Assembly: GCA_030426355.1 (NCBI GenBank) | Contig: JAUHYQ010000002.1 | Coordinates: 62,001 to 126,000 of the forward strand | Length of the DNA: 64,000 bases | Origin: Gammaproteobacteria bacterium | Lineage (GTDB): Bacteria > Pseudomonadota > Gammaproteobacteria > Steroidobacterales > GCA-2729495 | Reading direction: 5' to 3' | Shown: piece after piece, positions 27,810 to 37,363 of the stretch | Layout: each line of letters opens with the position of its first letter | How positions within the stretch are numbered: position 1 is the first letter of the stretch | Program-made: the position numbers and the translations under genes | The notes under the pieces: generated by a model | Told to the model about the DNA's origin: nothing | Databases searched by the model: none | The model's input: the letters and a program-made list of their open reading frames with translations, nothing else

Positions 27810-28975
27810 TGAAAGCGTTGCGCATGACCGATCTGGATCTTGCCGGCAAGCGAGTCATGATTCGGTTTGACTTTAACGTGCCCGTCATGGACGGACACGT
27901 TACCAGCGATGCACGAATGCGGGCCGCGTTGCCGACGATTGAGCATGCGCTGAAAGCGGGTGCGGCAGTTATTTTGTTGTCGCATCTGGGTCGTCCGACC
28001 GAGGGTAATTATGAAGAGCAGTTTTCGCTTGGGCCTATTGCGCGGCATTTGAGCGTGATGATTGGCAAGGACGTGCGTCTGGTCGACAACTGGCTTGATG
28101 GCGTCGATGTCGGGCCTGGCCAGATCGTTTTGTGCGAAAACGTTCGCTTCAACGTTGGCGAAAAGAAAAACGATGCGGCTCTGGCAAAGCGCATGGCTGC
28201 GTTGTGCGACGTGTTTGTAATGGATGCTTTTGGCACCGCGCACCGCGCGGAGGCCAGCACCTGCGGTGTGGCGGAATACGCAACTGTGGCATGCGCCGGG
28301 CCGCTGCTGGTGGAAGAAATGGAAGCGCTGGGTAAGGCGCTTGAGAATCCTGCCCGGCCGATGGTCGCCATTGTCGGTGGTTCAAAAGTCAGCACCAAGT
28401 TGACCGTGCTGGAGGCGCTGGCTGACAAAGTGGATCAGCTTATTGTCGGGGGCGGCATTGCTAACACATTTATTGCTGCAGCCGGTTTTCCGGTCGGCAA
28501 GTCGCTGTATGAAAAAGAGATGGTGGGTCAGGCTGCCAGATTGCTGGAGAAAGCATCGATACCTCTGCCCGAGGACGTGGTGGTCGCTGAGGAATTCAGT
28601 GCGAATGCGGTTGCAACGGTAAAGGTTATCGCCGATACCAGCGATAACGAACTGATTCTCGATATCGGCCCACGCACGGCCGAGAGTTACGCAAAATTGC
28701 TGGCCGATGCCGGTACGGTTGTCTGGAACGGCCCTGTTGGCGTGTTTGAAATTGATCAGTTTGGCGAGGGAACTCGCCGGGTGGCCGAAGCCGTGGCTGA
28801 CAGCCGGGCGTTTTCTATTGCCGGCGGCGGCGACACGCTTGCCGCGCTGGACAAATACGGATTGAGCGACAAGATGTCCTACATCTCCACCGGTGGCGGT
28901 GCATTTCTGGAGTTGTTGGAAGGCAAAAAATTGCCCGCCATTGCCGCGCTGGAAGCGCGGGCTGTCGCAGCATAG
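27809..28975 (+). CDS. pgk: Phosphoglycerate kinase
   Basis: Transfers phosphate from 1,3-bisphosphoglycerate to ADP. 388 residues from the ATG at 27809, which overlaps the gap stop (TAATG). A second in-frame ATG at 27824 is possible. Landmarks are [12 protein letters not shown] near 18, SHLGRPTEG near 58, [10 protein letters not shown] near 190, and [13 protein letters not shown] near 346 for nucleotide binding. It is the third gene of the tkt operon. The overlap implies coupled translation with gap, matching the direct metabolic hand-off of the two enzymes. Confidence 0.97.
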   Translation: MKALRMTDLDLAGKRVMIRFDFNVPVMDGHVTSDARMRAALPTIEHALKAGAAVILLSHLGRPTEGNYEEQFSLGPIARHLSVMIGKDVRLVDNWLDGVDVGPGQIVLCENVRFNVGEKKNDAALAKRMAALCDVFVMDAFGTAHRAEASTCGVAEYATVACAGPLLVEEMEALGKALENPARPMVAIVGGSKVSTKLTVLEALADKVDQLIVGGGIANTFIAAAGFPVGKSLYEKEMVGQAARLLEKASIPLPEDVVVAEEFSANAVATVKVIADTSDNELILDIGPRTAESYAKLLADAGTVVWNGPVGVFEIDQFGEGTRRVAEAVADSRAFSIAGGGDTLAALDKYGLSDKMSYISTGGGAFLELLEGKKLPAIAALEARAVAA

Positions 28976-28998
28976 TTCCGGCGGCGCGCAAGGCGCTA

Positions 28999-29007
28999 TG
29001 TGATAAT
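28999..29007 (+). promoter_or_regulatory. Extended -10 element upstream of pyk
   Basis: TGT-GATAAT matches the TGn extended -10 form, about 50 bp before the pyk ATG in the 80-bp pgk-pyk gap. A recognisable -35 is lacking. It could give pyk and the following genes a promoter of their own. Confidence 0.35.
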
Positions 29008-29055
29008 GCCGGTCGTTAGTTTCGCGATTATTACTTTCTAAGTGAGCGTTTAAAT

Positions 29056-30483
29056 ATGCGTCGTACCAAGATCATCGCAACGCTGGGCCCAGCTACCGAC
29101 GATCCGGTAGTTTTAAGAAAACTGATTGAGGCTGGCACGGACGTTGTGCGAATTAATTTTTCGCACGGTGACTGGTCGGCCGCATCGAAACGCATTGCAA
29201 CTGTGCGAGAAGTTTCAGCCATTGTCGGGCGTTACGTCGCCATATTGGGCGACCTTCAAGGTCCGAAAATTCGCATTCGAAGTTTCGCAAACGGGCCGGT
29301 CATGCTCGTTGAAGGCCAGCAATTCATTCTGGATTCCGCCCTCGGTCGGGATGCCGGCACTGCAGAAGCGGTTGGTGTCGCCTATGAAGGCCTGGCCGGT
29401 GATCTTCATCCCGGCGATACGCTGCTGCTAGATGACGGCAAGTTGACGATGGTTGTTGAGCGCGTTGAAGGCACTCGCATCTTGTGCAAAGTCAAAGTGG
29501 GCGGTGAACTCGATAATCAGAAGGGTATTAACAAACATGGCGGTGGATTGTCCGCGCCTGCCCTTACCGATAAGGATCGCGAAGACATCAAGTCTGCTGC
29601 GGAAGCGGGCGTCGACTGGCTCGCCGTTTCTTTTGTGCGTGATGCTGCCGATATGAATGAAGCGCGGGAACTGTTGCGCGATGCCGGAGGGCACGGGCAT
29701 CTGGTAGCAAAGATCGAGCGCGCCGAAGCAGTTGACAACCTGGATGCCATTATCGATGCCAGCGATGCCGTAATGGTTGCCCGCGGCGACCTCGCCGTCG
29801 AAACCGGTTACGCGGGCCTTACGGGCCTGCAGAAACGCATCATCAAGCAGGCACGCAATCGCCATAAAATTGCCATTACGGCCACTCAGATGATGGAGTC
29901 GATGATTTACAGCCAGATGCCGACTCGCGCTGAAGTGTCTGATGTTGCGAATGCCGTGATGGACGGTACTGACGCAGTCATGTTATCAGCCGAATCGGCT
30001 GTGGGCGATTATCCGGTGAGGGCCGTGGAGGTCATGTCTGACGTTTGCATCGGGGCCGAAGCCTACCGTTTGCCAAGCAGTCGATCGCGTCGGCAGGATG
30101 AGCATTTCACGTATGTGGATCAGGCCATTGCCATGTCCGTGATGTATGCGGCCAATCATATGGATGTGCACGCAATTATTGCGCTTACAGAATCCGGATC
30201 CACTGCATTGTGGATGTCGAGGATTCGTTCAGACATCCCGATTTTTGCTTTTACCCGCCACGAGGCCACATTGCGACGCGTTGCTTTGTATCGCGGCGTG
30301 TATCCGGTAAATTTTGATTCCACCACCAGTACGGGCGCGCAGCTATACGCTGATTTGTTCGCCAAACTGTTGGATCACAAGTATGCTCGCGAAGGTGATT
30401 TGCTTATTTTTACCAAGGGCGAAATGACCGGGGTATCGGGTGGCACCAACGCCATGACCATTTTGCGCGTAACTGGCAAGTAG
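29056..30483 (+). CDS. pyk: Pyruvate kinase
   Basis: Final glycolytic enzyme making ATP and pyruvate from PEP. 475 residues, with the barrel start RRTKIIATLGPATDD (1-15), RINFSHGDW near 34, the metal/substrate region LVAKIERAEAVDN near 217 and ITATQMMESMI near 276, followed by PTRAEVSDVANAVMDGTDAVMLSAE. It is the fourth glycolytic gene in a row; fructose-bisphosphate aldolase, often next in such operons, is absent. Genes for an SDR-like lipoprotein, a carrier and a patatin follow in the same direction. Confidence 0.97.
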   Translation: MRRTKIIATLGPATDDPVVLRKLIEAGTDVVRINFSHGDWSAASKRIATVREVSAIVGRYVAILGDLQGPKIRIRSFANGPVMLVEGQQFILDSALGRDAGTAEAVGVAYEGLAGDLHPGDTLLLDDGKLTMVVERVEGTRILCKVKVGGELDNQKGINKHGGGLSAPALTDKDREDIKSAAEAGVDWLAVSFVRDAADMNEARELLRDAGGHGHLVAKIERAEAVDNLDAIIDASDAVMVARGDLAVETGYAGLTGLQKRIIKQARNRHKIAITATQMMESMIYSQMPTRAEVSDVANAVMDGTDAVMLSAESAVGDYPVRAVEVMSDVCIGAEAYRLPSSRSRRQDEHFTYVDQAIAMSVMYAANHMDVHAIIALTESGSTALWMSRIRSDIPIFAFTRHEATLRRVALYRGVYPVNFDSTTSTGAQLYADLFAKLLDHKYAREGDLLIFTKGEMTGVSGGTNAMTILRVTGK

Positions 30484-30528
30484 CGCCTGTTACTGGTGCA
30501 GGCTGCAAAAGTTAAAGGATCCATTCTT

Positions 30529-31296
30529 ATGAAAGCCCAACGTTTTTTCGGTGCGTTTAGCGCACTGTTTGTTGTTTTAGCGCTAACCGGCTGTGGTTCA
30601 CTGGCTGTCTCGGGTGCGCCCGCAGAGCCGCTGGTGGTTGTTGCCGGAGCAACGGGTGGAACTGGCCGGGCGCTGGTCAGCAATCTGCAGGATCAAGGCT
30701 ACCGGGTAAGGGCTTTCGTCCGGGATGCAGACAAGGCGCGCGTTGTGCTCGGCGATGTCGTTGAGTATGCAGAGGGCGATGTCCGCGATATCGAGACTAT
30801 TGTTGCCGCGCTGAAGGGAGCTGACTACCTTGTTTCATCCATTGGTTCGAGTCGTTCAGATCCGGCCAACAATCCGGAGGCCGTCGATTTTGGTGGCGTT
30901 AAGAATCTGGCTGACGCGGCGGCTCAGGCTGGCCTGAGCCAATTTGTACTGGTTTCATCGTCGGGCGTTACTCACGACGATCATTTTCTCAACAAGGTGA
31001 TGGATAACGTCCTTAAATGGAAGTTTCAGGGCGAAGAAGCGGTGCGGGCGAGCGGTGTGCCATACACCATTGTGCGTCCCGGTGGCCTTGTCAATGCGCC
31101 CGGCGGGAATCACCAGTTGACGTTTGCACAGGGCGATACAACGTCGGGCACTATTGCTCGTGAGGATGTGGCGCTGATCTGTATTGCTGCACTTGGTAAT
31201 CAGTTCGCGCTCGGCAAGACCTTTGAGACTTTCAGTACCGAACAACCTGGCGTAAACAACTGGGATGAGAAATTCGCCGCTTTGGATGCGGATTAG
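30529..31296 (+). CDS. NmrA/SDR-type NAD(P)-binding protein with a lipoprotein signal
   Basis: A 255-residue atypical short-chain dehydrogenase. The ATG at 30529 has a good ribosome site (AAAGGA, 30515-30520). Residues 1-20 form a signal with lipobox LALTGC, Cys followed by Gly, which would place it at the outer membrane. The mature protein opens at once with the Rossmann motif VVAGATGGTGRALV near 37-50, then YRVRAFVRDADKA, GDVRD, VLVSSSGV and YTIVRPGG, as in NmrA and divinyl-chlorophyllide-reductase-like SDRs. The active-site Tyr-x3-Lys is not obvious. A nucleotide-binding enzyme in the periplasm would be unusual, so either the signal is misread or the domain has another role. Confidence 0.75.
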   Translation: MKAQRFFGAFSALFVVLALTGCGSLAVSGAPAEPLVVVAGATGGTGRALVSNLQDQGYRVRAFVRDADKARVVLGDVVEYAEGDVRDIETIVAALKGADYLVSSIGSSRSDPANNPEAVDFGGVKNLADAAAQAGLSQFVLVSSSGVTHDDHFLNKVMDNVLKWKFQGEEAVRASGVPYTIVRPGGLVNAPGGNHQLTFAQGDTTSGTIAREDVALICIAALGNQFALGKTFETFSTEQPGVNNWDEKFAALDAD

Positions 31297-31325
31297 ATCC
31301 CTAACTTTACTGAGCGTCAAAATCT

Positions 31326-32636
31326 ATGAATCAGCGACAACCGCATTTACTGGCTCGTCTTATGAAATCTGCTTCTAAAATCGAGCCGAACGAGCTTCGT
31401 TCCGTGCTGTTGTCCTTCCTTTTTGTGTTCACGCTAATGTCTGCCTGGTACATCCTGCGGCCTGTGCGCGATGCCATGGCGAGCGACTGGACGGATACCG
31501 AGCTTAGCTTCCTTTGGAATATCAACTTTTTTGTAAGCATCGCAGTGGTTGCAGTTTATGGCTTCGCGGTTTCACATTTAAAGTTCAAGAATTTGGTGCC
31601 CAGTGTTTACGCATTTTTTGGGCTGAGTTTCGTAGTATTTTATTTCGCAGCCAGCGGCAGCGATGACCGGGTGCTGGTTGATAAAGTCTTTTATGTCTGG
31701 GTCAGCGTATTTAGCTTGTTCCATGTTTCTGTGTTCTGGAGCTTTATGTCCGACCTGTTTACCAAGGAGCAATCGAACCGTCTGTTTGCGTTTATCGCAG
31801 CCGGCTCAAGCGCCGGGGCATTAGTAGGGCCGCTGATTCCGGCCCTGTTTGCCGAGAACTTGGGCACCGATAAGCTCATGTTGATTGCCTCTGTCGCATT
31901 GATTGTGCCAATCGCTCTGGTGTTGTACCTGGAGCGGCTCAAGGTTGTGGATTTGCACAACGAATCAGTTCAGGCTGATTTACGGGCTGCAAAAATTGGC
32001 GGGAATCCTTTTGCCGGTTTCAAGATGTTTGTCAGCAACCCCTATTTGTTAGCCATCGGGGCGTTCATTCTGCTGTATACGGCTATCGGTTCTTTTGTGT
32101 ATTTCGAACAGAAAAATCTGCTGGAAGAATTCAGCCGAGCCGAACGTACCGAGATTCTTGCGCGCGTCGACCTGGTTGTGAACATACTTACTTTTGCTAT
32201 CGGCATGTTTGCGACCAGTCGAATAGTCACGCGTTTCGGTATGCCCGCGACCTTGGCCATGGTGCCCGTATTTATTGTTGCAGGGTTGTTTATTCTGGCT
32301 TTCGCGCCCATCCTGATAGTGGTATTGGCACTGCAGGTCGCACGCCGGGCCGGAAACTATGCGATAACCCGACCGGCCCGCGAGATGTTGTTCACGGCCG
32401 TTGATCGGGAGACGCGTTTTAAAGCCAAACCGGTAATAGATATTGTGGTATATCGCGGGGGCGACGCGATTAGCAGTATCGCCTTTGCCGGTCTGACCGA
32501 TGGCATTGGGCTCGGTTTGGCAGCTATGGCAGCTGTAGGCGGGGTTATCGCCGCTGTATGGGCCGCCGTGGGTGTCTATTTGGGCCGGATGTTTGGCCGG
32601 CTTGAAGCGGCTGGATCGAATGCACGGGAAACCTGA
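31326..32636 (+). CDS. ATP/ADP-carrier-like (NTT family) or MFS membrane transporter
   Basis: A 436-residue inner-membrane protein with about twelve helices. FTLMSAWYILRPVRDAMAS near 35-53 resembles the NTP/NDP exchange transporters (Tlc/NTT, AAA family) related to MFS carriers, and FAFIAAGSSAGALVGP near 156 resembles the family's second signature. In free-living bacteria homologues of this kind are of unknown substrate; nucleotide exchange as in obligate intracellular bacteria should not be assumed. It lies 29 bp after the SDR-like gene and 20 bp before the patatin gene on the same strand, so all three are probably co-transcribed. Confidence 0.78.
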   Translation: MNQRQPHLLARLMKSASKIEPNELRSVLLSFLFVFTLMSAWYILRPVRDAMASDWTDTELSFLWNINFFVSIAVVAVYGFAVSHLKFKNLVPSVYAFFGLSFVVFYFAASGSDDRVLVDKVFYVWVSVFSLFHVSVFWSFMSDLFTKEQSNRLFAFIAAGSSAGALVGPLIPALFAENLGTDKLMLIASVALIVPIALVLYLERLKVVDLHNESVQADLRAAKIGGNPFAGFKMFVSNPYLLAIGAFILLYTAIGSFVYFEQKNLLEEFSRAERTEILARVDLVVNILTFAIGMFATSRIVTRFGMPATLAMVPVFIVAGLFILAFAPILIVVLALQVARRAGNYAITRPAREMLFTAVDRETRFKAKPVIDIVVYRGGDAISSIAFAGLTDGIGLGLAAMAAVGGVIAAVWAAVGVYLGRMFGRLEAAGSNARET

Positions 32637-32656
32637 GGATAGAGAATCCGCACCGA

Positions 32657-33928
32657 GTGAGTCAGCAAGAGCGAAATAATACGGCAGGTTGGTCGGGCGA
32701 CCGTACCAATGCCCTGGTGCTGCCGGGCGGCGGAGCACGAGGCGCTTATCAGGTTGGCGTATTAAGGGCTGCAGCTGAGTTGCTACCGCGACGCACTCCC
32801 AGTCCGTTCCGCGTGCTTAGCGGTACTTCCGCTGGCGCCATCAATACGACAGTTCTGGCCAGTCGCGCCCGGCTGTTTCATGTTGGCGTTGCAGAGCTGG
32901 AGTATGTCTGGCGTAATTTTCAGTCAAGCCACGTGTTTAAAACGGATGCGTTGACGCTGTCGCGCAATAGCCTGCACTGGTTGTTGACGTTGGTAACGGG
33001 TGGCCTTGGTCGTCAGAATCCATTGGCACTACTCGACAACGACCCGTTACGCCAATTATTAAAGAGACGCATCAACTTCGCCGCTATCCAGAAGTCTATT
33101 GATGCGGGTTATATCGATTCACTGTCCGTCACCGCCGCCGGCTATACCTCCGCCCGCTCGGTCTCGTTTTATCAGGGCACACCGAACGCCGTGCCATGGC
33201 ACAGGGTGCGCCGTGTGGGCAGACGCGAAGACATTGGCCTTGAGCATCTGATGGCAAGTATCGCGGTGCCCATTGTCTTTCCTTCGGTGCGTCTGGGTTT
33301 GGAATATTTTGGCGATGGCGCCATGCGTCAGGCCACCCCGTTATCGCCCGCCGTGCATTTGGGCGCCGACCGCATATTGGTTATCGGCGTACGTAACGAA
33401 GTCATGGATACGCCCTCTATGGATGAGGAAGAGGTGGCCTATCCAAGTTTAGGCCGCGTGGCCGGCTACGTTCTGGATGCCCTGTTCATGGACGGTTTGT
33501 CAGCTGATCTCGAGCGGATGGCGCGCATCAACACCATGCTTAGTCAGATGTCCGGAGCAAGTCTGGAGGGTGATGAAGGGCCGCTGCGCACCATTGAAGC
33601 ATTTGTGATGTTGCCTTCCGAAGACGTCCGCGAGATTGCCGCCCGGCATGTGCACGAAATGCCCAAAGCAGTCCGTATGCTGCTTGGGGGACTTGGTGCA
33701 ATGAACAAGGGAGGTATGCAACTCGCCAGCTATCTGCTGTTCGAGTCCGGTTACACGCGCGAGCTCATTGAATTGGGCTACAACGACGCTATGAAGCGCG
33801 GTGAAGAATTACTCGGATTTTTGCAGGGTGAGCCTATGGATTCGCCGTCCGGAATCTACGGCTGGAGCGACCTGAGCTCTGAATACACCGTGCGGTTAAA
33901 AGCGCTTAATATTTCAGGCTCGGAATAA
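32657..33928 (+). CDS. Patatin-like phospholipase
   Basis: A 423-residue lipid acyl hydrolase of the patatin family, GTG start. The oxyanion motif GGGARGAYQVG is at 24-34, the nucleophile elbow GTSAG near 56-60 and the Asp of the catalytic dyad in FGDGAMRQ near 219. Together these make a complete Ser-Asp active site. There is no signal peptide, so action is expected on the cytoplasmic face of the membrane. The C-terminal third (EDVREIAARHVHEMP, LSSEYTVRLKALNIS) is found in the bacterial long form of the family. It is the last gene of the SDR-carrier-patatin run and converges on rapZ with 8 bp between them. Confidence 0.9.
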   Translation: MSQQERNNTAGWSGDRTNALVLPGGGARGAYQVGVLRAAAELLPRRTPSPFRVLSGTSAGAINTTVLASRARLFHVGVAELEYVWRNFQSSHVFKTDALTLSRNSLHWLLTLVTGGLGRQNPLALLDNDPLRQLLKRRINFAAIQKSIDAGYIDSLSVTAAGYTSARSVSFYQGTPNAVPWHRVRRVGRREDIGLEHLMASIAVPIVFPSVRLGLEYFGDGAMRQATPLSPAVHLGADRILVIGVRNEVMDTPSMDEEEVAYPSLGRVAGYVLDALFMDGLSADLERMARINTMLSQMSGASLEGDEGPLRTIEAFVMLPSEDVREIAARHVHEMPKAVRMLLGGLGAMNKGGMQLASYLLFESGYTRELIELGYNDAMKRGEELLGFLQGEPMDSPSGIYGWSDLSSEYTVRLKALNISGSE

Positions 33929-33936
33929 AGCATTCG

Positions 33937-34815
33937 TTAGTGTGTGGTCTTGCTTCCGTTTGTGCGCAGTTGATTGTGCCGGAGCAACACGCCGTCGCGC
34001 GATTTTCTGAGCTCGGCGGCGATGCGCTCTGCAAGATACACCGAGCGATGCTGTCCACCGGTGCAGCCGATGGCTGCCGTCAGGTAGTTTCGATTGTGTT
34101 CGGTGTATTCAGGAATGCGGTTGTTCAGAAAACCCAGAATATCTGCGTACATCTTGTCGGTAATGTCGCTTTTACTTAGAAACTCGACTATTTCCGGGTC
34201 TTTGCCGTTTTTGCCGCGCAACTCTGGTTCCCAATAGGGATTGGGCAAACACCGCACATCAAATACGAAGTCTGCATCGTACGGAACACCGTGTTTGAAA
34301 CCGAAGGACTCTATTTGTATAGAGAGCTGGCGTTGGTCATTGCCCAACCGGCTACGCAGCGTTTCCCGCAACTCGTGAATGCTGGTCTGAGTGGTGTCTA
34401 TCACCAGCCCCGCCGAATAAATTATCGGGCCCAGTAAGTCGCGTTCTTCGGAAATCGCATCCTGCAAACTCATGGATTGTGATCGCAACGGGTGTCGGCG
34501 GCGTGTTTCCCTGTAGCGTTCCAGCAGCACCTGATCTTCTGCGTGCAGAAACAGCACTTCGCACTGAACGCCACGTTCTTCCAGTGAACTCAGCAGGTCG
34601 GGCAGTGACTGGAGGTCCGCGGCACGATTGCGGGCATCAACTCCCACGGCCATGTTGTCGTAAAGCGCATCCTGAGCTTCAATGGTCTGACTGATCAGCC
34701 CTTCAAGCAAAGCGGCCGGAACGTTGTCAATGCAATAGAAGCCCATGTCTTCCAATGCATCCAGAGCGACCGACTTGCCGGAGCCAGACAAGCCGCTGAC
34801 GATAATCAATCGCAT
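33937..34815 (-). CDS. rapZ: RNase adapter / nucleotide-binding protein RapZ
   Basis: P-loop protein that in enterobacteria directs RNase E to the sRNA GlmZ and so controls glucosamine 6-phosphate synthase. 292 residues, with Walker A GLSGSGKS at 8-15, IDTTQTSIHEL near 138, and the C-terminal AIGCTGGQHRSVYLAE near 250, as in YvcJ/YhbJ. It is the last gene of the lpt-rpoN-hpf run, one base after hpf. In E. coli ptsN lies between hpf and rapZ, and npr follows; both are absent here, so RapZ must act without an adjacent PTS-Ntr system. Confidence 0.95.
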   Translation of the reverse strand: MRLIIVSGLSGSGKSVALDALEDMGFYCIDNVPAALLEGLISQTIEAQDALYDNMAVGVDARNRAADLQSLPDLLSSLEERGVQCEVLFLHAEDQVLLERYRETRRRHPLRSQSMSLQDAISEERDLLGPIIYSAGLVIDTTQTSIHELRETLRSRLGNDQRQLSIQIESFGFKHGVPYDADFVFDVRCLPNPYWEPELRGKNGKDPEIVEFLSKSDITDKMYADILGFLNNRIPEYTEHNRNYLTAAIGCTGGQHRSVYLAERIAAELRKSRDGVLLRHNQLRTNGSKTTH

Positions 34816-34816
34816 A

Positions 34817-35137
34817 TCAGGAGTAGTTGCGTTTGTCGCTATCGCGGGCGTGGTGGTCAGTAATCTTTTCTTTGTGTTTTCTTATTTGACGGTCCAGTTT
34901 GTCTGTCAGCGAATCAATGGCAGCATACATATCGTCCTCCACTGAATGCGCATGCAGGCTATTCCCGCTGACGTGAATGGTGGCTTCCGCGCGGTGTTCA
35001 AGTTTTTCAACGGTGAGTACGCACTGAACATCGGTGACGTTCTCGAAATGACGCTCAATGCGGGAAAATTTTTCGTGCAGATAGTCGCGCAGTGACGGTG
35101 TGAGCTCGATATGGTGTCCCGAAAGATTGATTTGCAT
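34817..35137 (-). CDS. hpf: Ribosome hibernation-promoting factor (short HPF/YfiA type)
   Basis: A 106-residue ribosome-binding protein: MQINLSGHHIELTPSLRDYLHEK opens the beta-alpha-beta fold, and DMYAAIDSLTDKLDRQIRKHKEK is the basic helix. It lacks the C-terminal dimerisation domain of long HPF, so it is the gammaproteobacterial short form that acts in stationary phase at the ribosome's decoding centre. It lies 25 bp downstream of rpoN and immediately upstream of rapZ, a conserved neighbourhood. Confidence 0.95.
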   Translation of the reverse strand: MQINLSGHHIELTPSLRDYLHEKFSRIERHFENVTDVQCVLTVEKLEHRAEATIHVSGNSLHAHSVEDDMYAAIDSLTDKLDRQIRKHKEKITDHHARDSDKRNYS

Positions 35138-35162
35138 CGTAATACGGCTCCTTTGTGATTAT

Positions 35163-36569
35163 TCAGTGGTGAGCTGGGGATTCGCGACGTTCATTGGACG
35201 GCGCAATATTCATAGCTTCCCGGTATTTTGCCACGGTCCGCCGAGCAACCTTAATGCCTTCATCCCCCAGCAATTTGGTGATTTTGCTGTCGCTCAGCGG
35301 TTTGGCCGGATTTTCCTGTCCAATCAATCGCTTGATACGTGCCCGTATGGCGGTTGATGATTGCGCATCGCCATCGTCACTGGCCAGCTGGCTGGAGAAA
35401 AAGTAACGGAATTCAAATACGCCCCGTGGGGTGTGCATGAACTTATTGGTGGTCACCCGCGAAATAGTGCTTTCATGCATTTGCAGCATTTCGGCAATAT
35501 CTTTGAGGATCATAGGTTTCATTGATTCTTCGCCGCGGTCCAGAAAATCCGCTTGTCTCTCTACTATGGACATCGCAACCTTAAGCAAGGTTTCATGGCG
35601 TATCTCCAAACTCCGGATTAACCAGCGTGCCTCCTGCAACTGGGTGCGCAAGGTCGAGTGTTCGCCGTTGCCGCGCAACAAGTCTGCATAGGCCTGATTG
35701 ACTTTAATTTGTGGGGATCCGCCCCGGTTTACCTCCACTATCCAGCGGCCGTCTTGCTTGCGCACATAGACGTCGGGGATGACGTATTGAGCGGTGCTGG
35801 CCTGAATTGTAGAGCCGGGCCTGGGATGGCAGGATTTGATGAGCATCACAGCCAGATCGATCTCTTCTTCCGATGCGCCCAGTTTGCGGCGTAATCCCGC
35901 AAGGTCGCGATCAGCGAGCAGGGCGAGGTCATTTTCCGCGATTTGAATGGCAAGTGCGCGGGCCGGTTCGGCCGGATCCAGCTGCTGCAGCTGAATACTG
36001 ATGCATTCTCCGGGGTCGCGGCCGCCCACGCCGGCGGGGTCAAGCTGCTGCACACGCTTGAGTACCGCTTCAAGCTCCTGCAATTCCACCCCCGTGTCGG
36101 CCGGTAGTGTCTCCAAGATGCCCGGCAGGCTTTCGGTCAGGTAGCCATCGTCATTGATGTAATCCACGATGGTCTCGCCAATGGCGGCCTCGCGTGGCGA
36201 AAAGTCGTCCATCTGCAGTTGCCACAGCAAATGTTCATGCAATGACTGGCCGCTGGTGTCGGGGAGGTCGATCTGTGGCAGCTGGCCTGCCGGTGCGTTG
36301 TCGCCCTTGCGGCCGGAACCGTAGATATCCTCCCAATCGCCTTGCTCTATATCTTCGCCGGCGACCACCTCGGCAGTTTCGCCCTGTTCGGATTGCTGGG
36401 GGGGGTCGACTGGCTCATCCTGCTCAAGCATCAAATTGGTTTCGAGCGCTTCTTCGAGCTGGGTGTTCAGGTCGAGTACCGGCAGCTGCAGCAGACGAAT
36501 CGCCTGCTGTAGCTGTGGCGTCATGGTCAGGCTCTGACCAAGTTTAAGCTGCAGCGATAGTTTTGCCAT
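35163..36569 (-). CDS. rpoN: RNA polymerase sigma-54 factor
   Basis: Sigma-54, directing transcription from -24/-12 promoters with AAA+ activators. 468 residues. The glutamine-rich region I (SLQLKLGQSLTMTPQLQQAIRLL, 4-26) is complete, then an acidic region II (about 45-100). The core-binding domain follows (LKRVQQLDPAGVGGRDPGECI), then helix-turn-helix MHESTISRVTTNKFM, and the RpoN box ARRTVAKYREA near 449 near the C-terminus. It is part of the yrbG-to-rapZ run, 68 bp after lptB. Confidence 0.97.
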   Translation of the reverse strand: MAKLSLQLKLGQSLTMTPQLQQAIRLLQLPVLDLNTQLEEALETNLMLEQDEPVDPPQQSEQGETAEVVAGEDIEQGDWEDIYGSGRKGDNAPAGQLPQIDLPDTSGQSLHEHLLWQLQMDDFSPREAAIGETIVDYINDDGYLTESLPGILETLPADTGVELQELEAVLKRVQQLDPAGVGGRDPGECISIQLQQLDPAEPARALAIQIAENDLALLADRDLAGLRRKLGASEEEIDLAVMLIKSCHPRPGSTIQASTAQYVIPDVYVRKQDGRWIVEVNRGGSPQIKVNQAYADLLRGNGEHSTLRTQLQEARWLIRSLEIRHETLLKVAMSIVERQADFLDRGEESMKPMILKDIAEMLQMHESTISRVTTNKFMHTPRGVFEFRYFFSSQLASDDGDAQSSTAIRARIKRLIGQENPAKPLSDSKITKLLGDEGIKVARRTVAKYREAMNIAPSNERRESPAHH

Positions 36570-36637
36570 ATTCTACGAGGTCTTCCTGACCTCCGATCAT
36601 TATTCCACGCGCATCATTCGCGAGACTGAGCAGTGCG

Positions 36638-37363
36638 TCAGAGTTCGAAATCCTTGCCCAGATAGACTTCACGCACATGCTGGTTTTCCAGAATTTCGCC
36701 CGGTGCGCCTGATGCGATTACCGCTCCCTGGTTAACAATATAGGCGCGGCTGCAAATTCCAAGTGTTTCTCTCACATTATGATCGGTTATCAAGACGCCG
36801 ATGTTACGTTTGGACAGGTGCTTGATAATGCGTTGTATATCCAGAATCGAGATAGGGTCCACGCCCGCAAACGGTTCATCCAGCAGAATAAATCGAGGTT
36901 CTATGGCCAGCGCCCGGGCAATCTCCACCCGCCGCCTTTCGCCGCCTGAGAGCGCAACGCCAAGGCTGTTGCGCAAGTGTCCGATGTGCAGTTCTTCCAG
37001 GAGTTCCTCCAGCAGCCGTTCCCGATCCGCCCGGTCAAGCTCTTCCCTTGTTTCAAGAATTGCCATGATGTTCTTGGCGACGGTAAGTTTGCGGAAAATG
37101 GAAGCCTCCTGCGGCAGATAACCGACCCCGTGGCGGGCACGCATGTACATTGGCATGGCGGTCAGGTCTTTACCGTCAAGAATCACGCGACCGCCGTCGG
37201 CACTGATCAACCCCACTACCATGTAAAAGGCGGTGGTCTTGCCGGCACCGTTCGGCCCGAGCAGACCGACGACTTCCCCGCTTTGGATCTCAAAGCTGAT
37301 GTTCTTGACGACTTCCCTGAGTTTAAATCGCTTGCGCAGGGCTTCGGCACTAAGAATACTCAC
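36638..37363 (-). CDS. lptB: LPS export ABC transporter ATPase
   Basis: Cytoplasmic ATPase that drives LPS extraction from the inner membrane by the LptB2FGC complex. 241 residues, with Walker [10 protein letters not shown] near 35-43, the ABC signature [15 protein letters not shown] near 138, Walker [14 protein letters not shown] near 157 and the switch histidine in [10 protein letters not shown] near 193. It overlaps lptA by 4 bp, so the two are translationally coupled. The partner genes lptF and lptG are not in the window. Confidence 0.97.
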   Translation of the reverse strand: MSILSAEALRKRFKLREVVKNISFEIQSGEVVGLLGPNGAGKTTAFYMVVGLISADGGRVILDGKDLTAMPMYMRARHGVGYLPQEASIFRKLTVAKNIMAILETREELDRADRERLLEELLEELHIGHLRNSLGVALSGGERRRVEIARALAIEPRFILLDEPFAGVDPISILDIQRIIKHLSKRNIGVLITDHNVRETLGICSRAYIVNQGAVIASGAPGEILENQHVREVYLGKDFEL

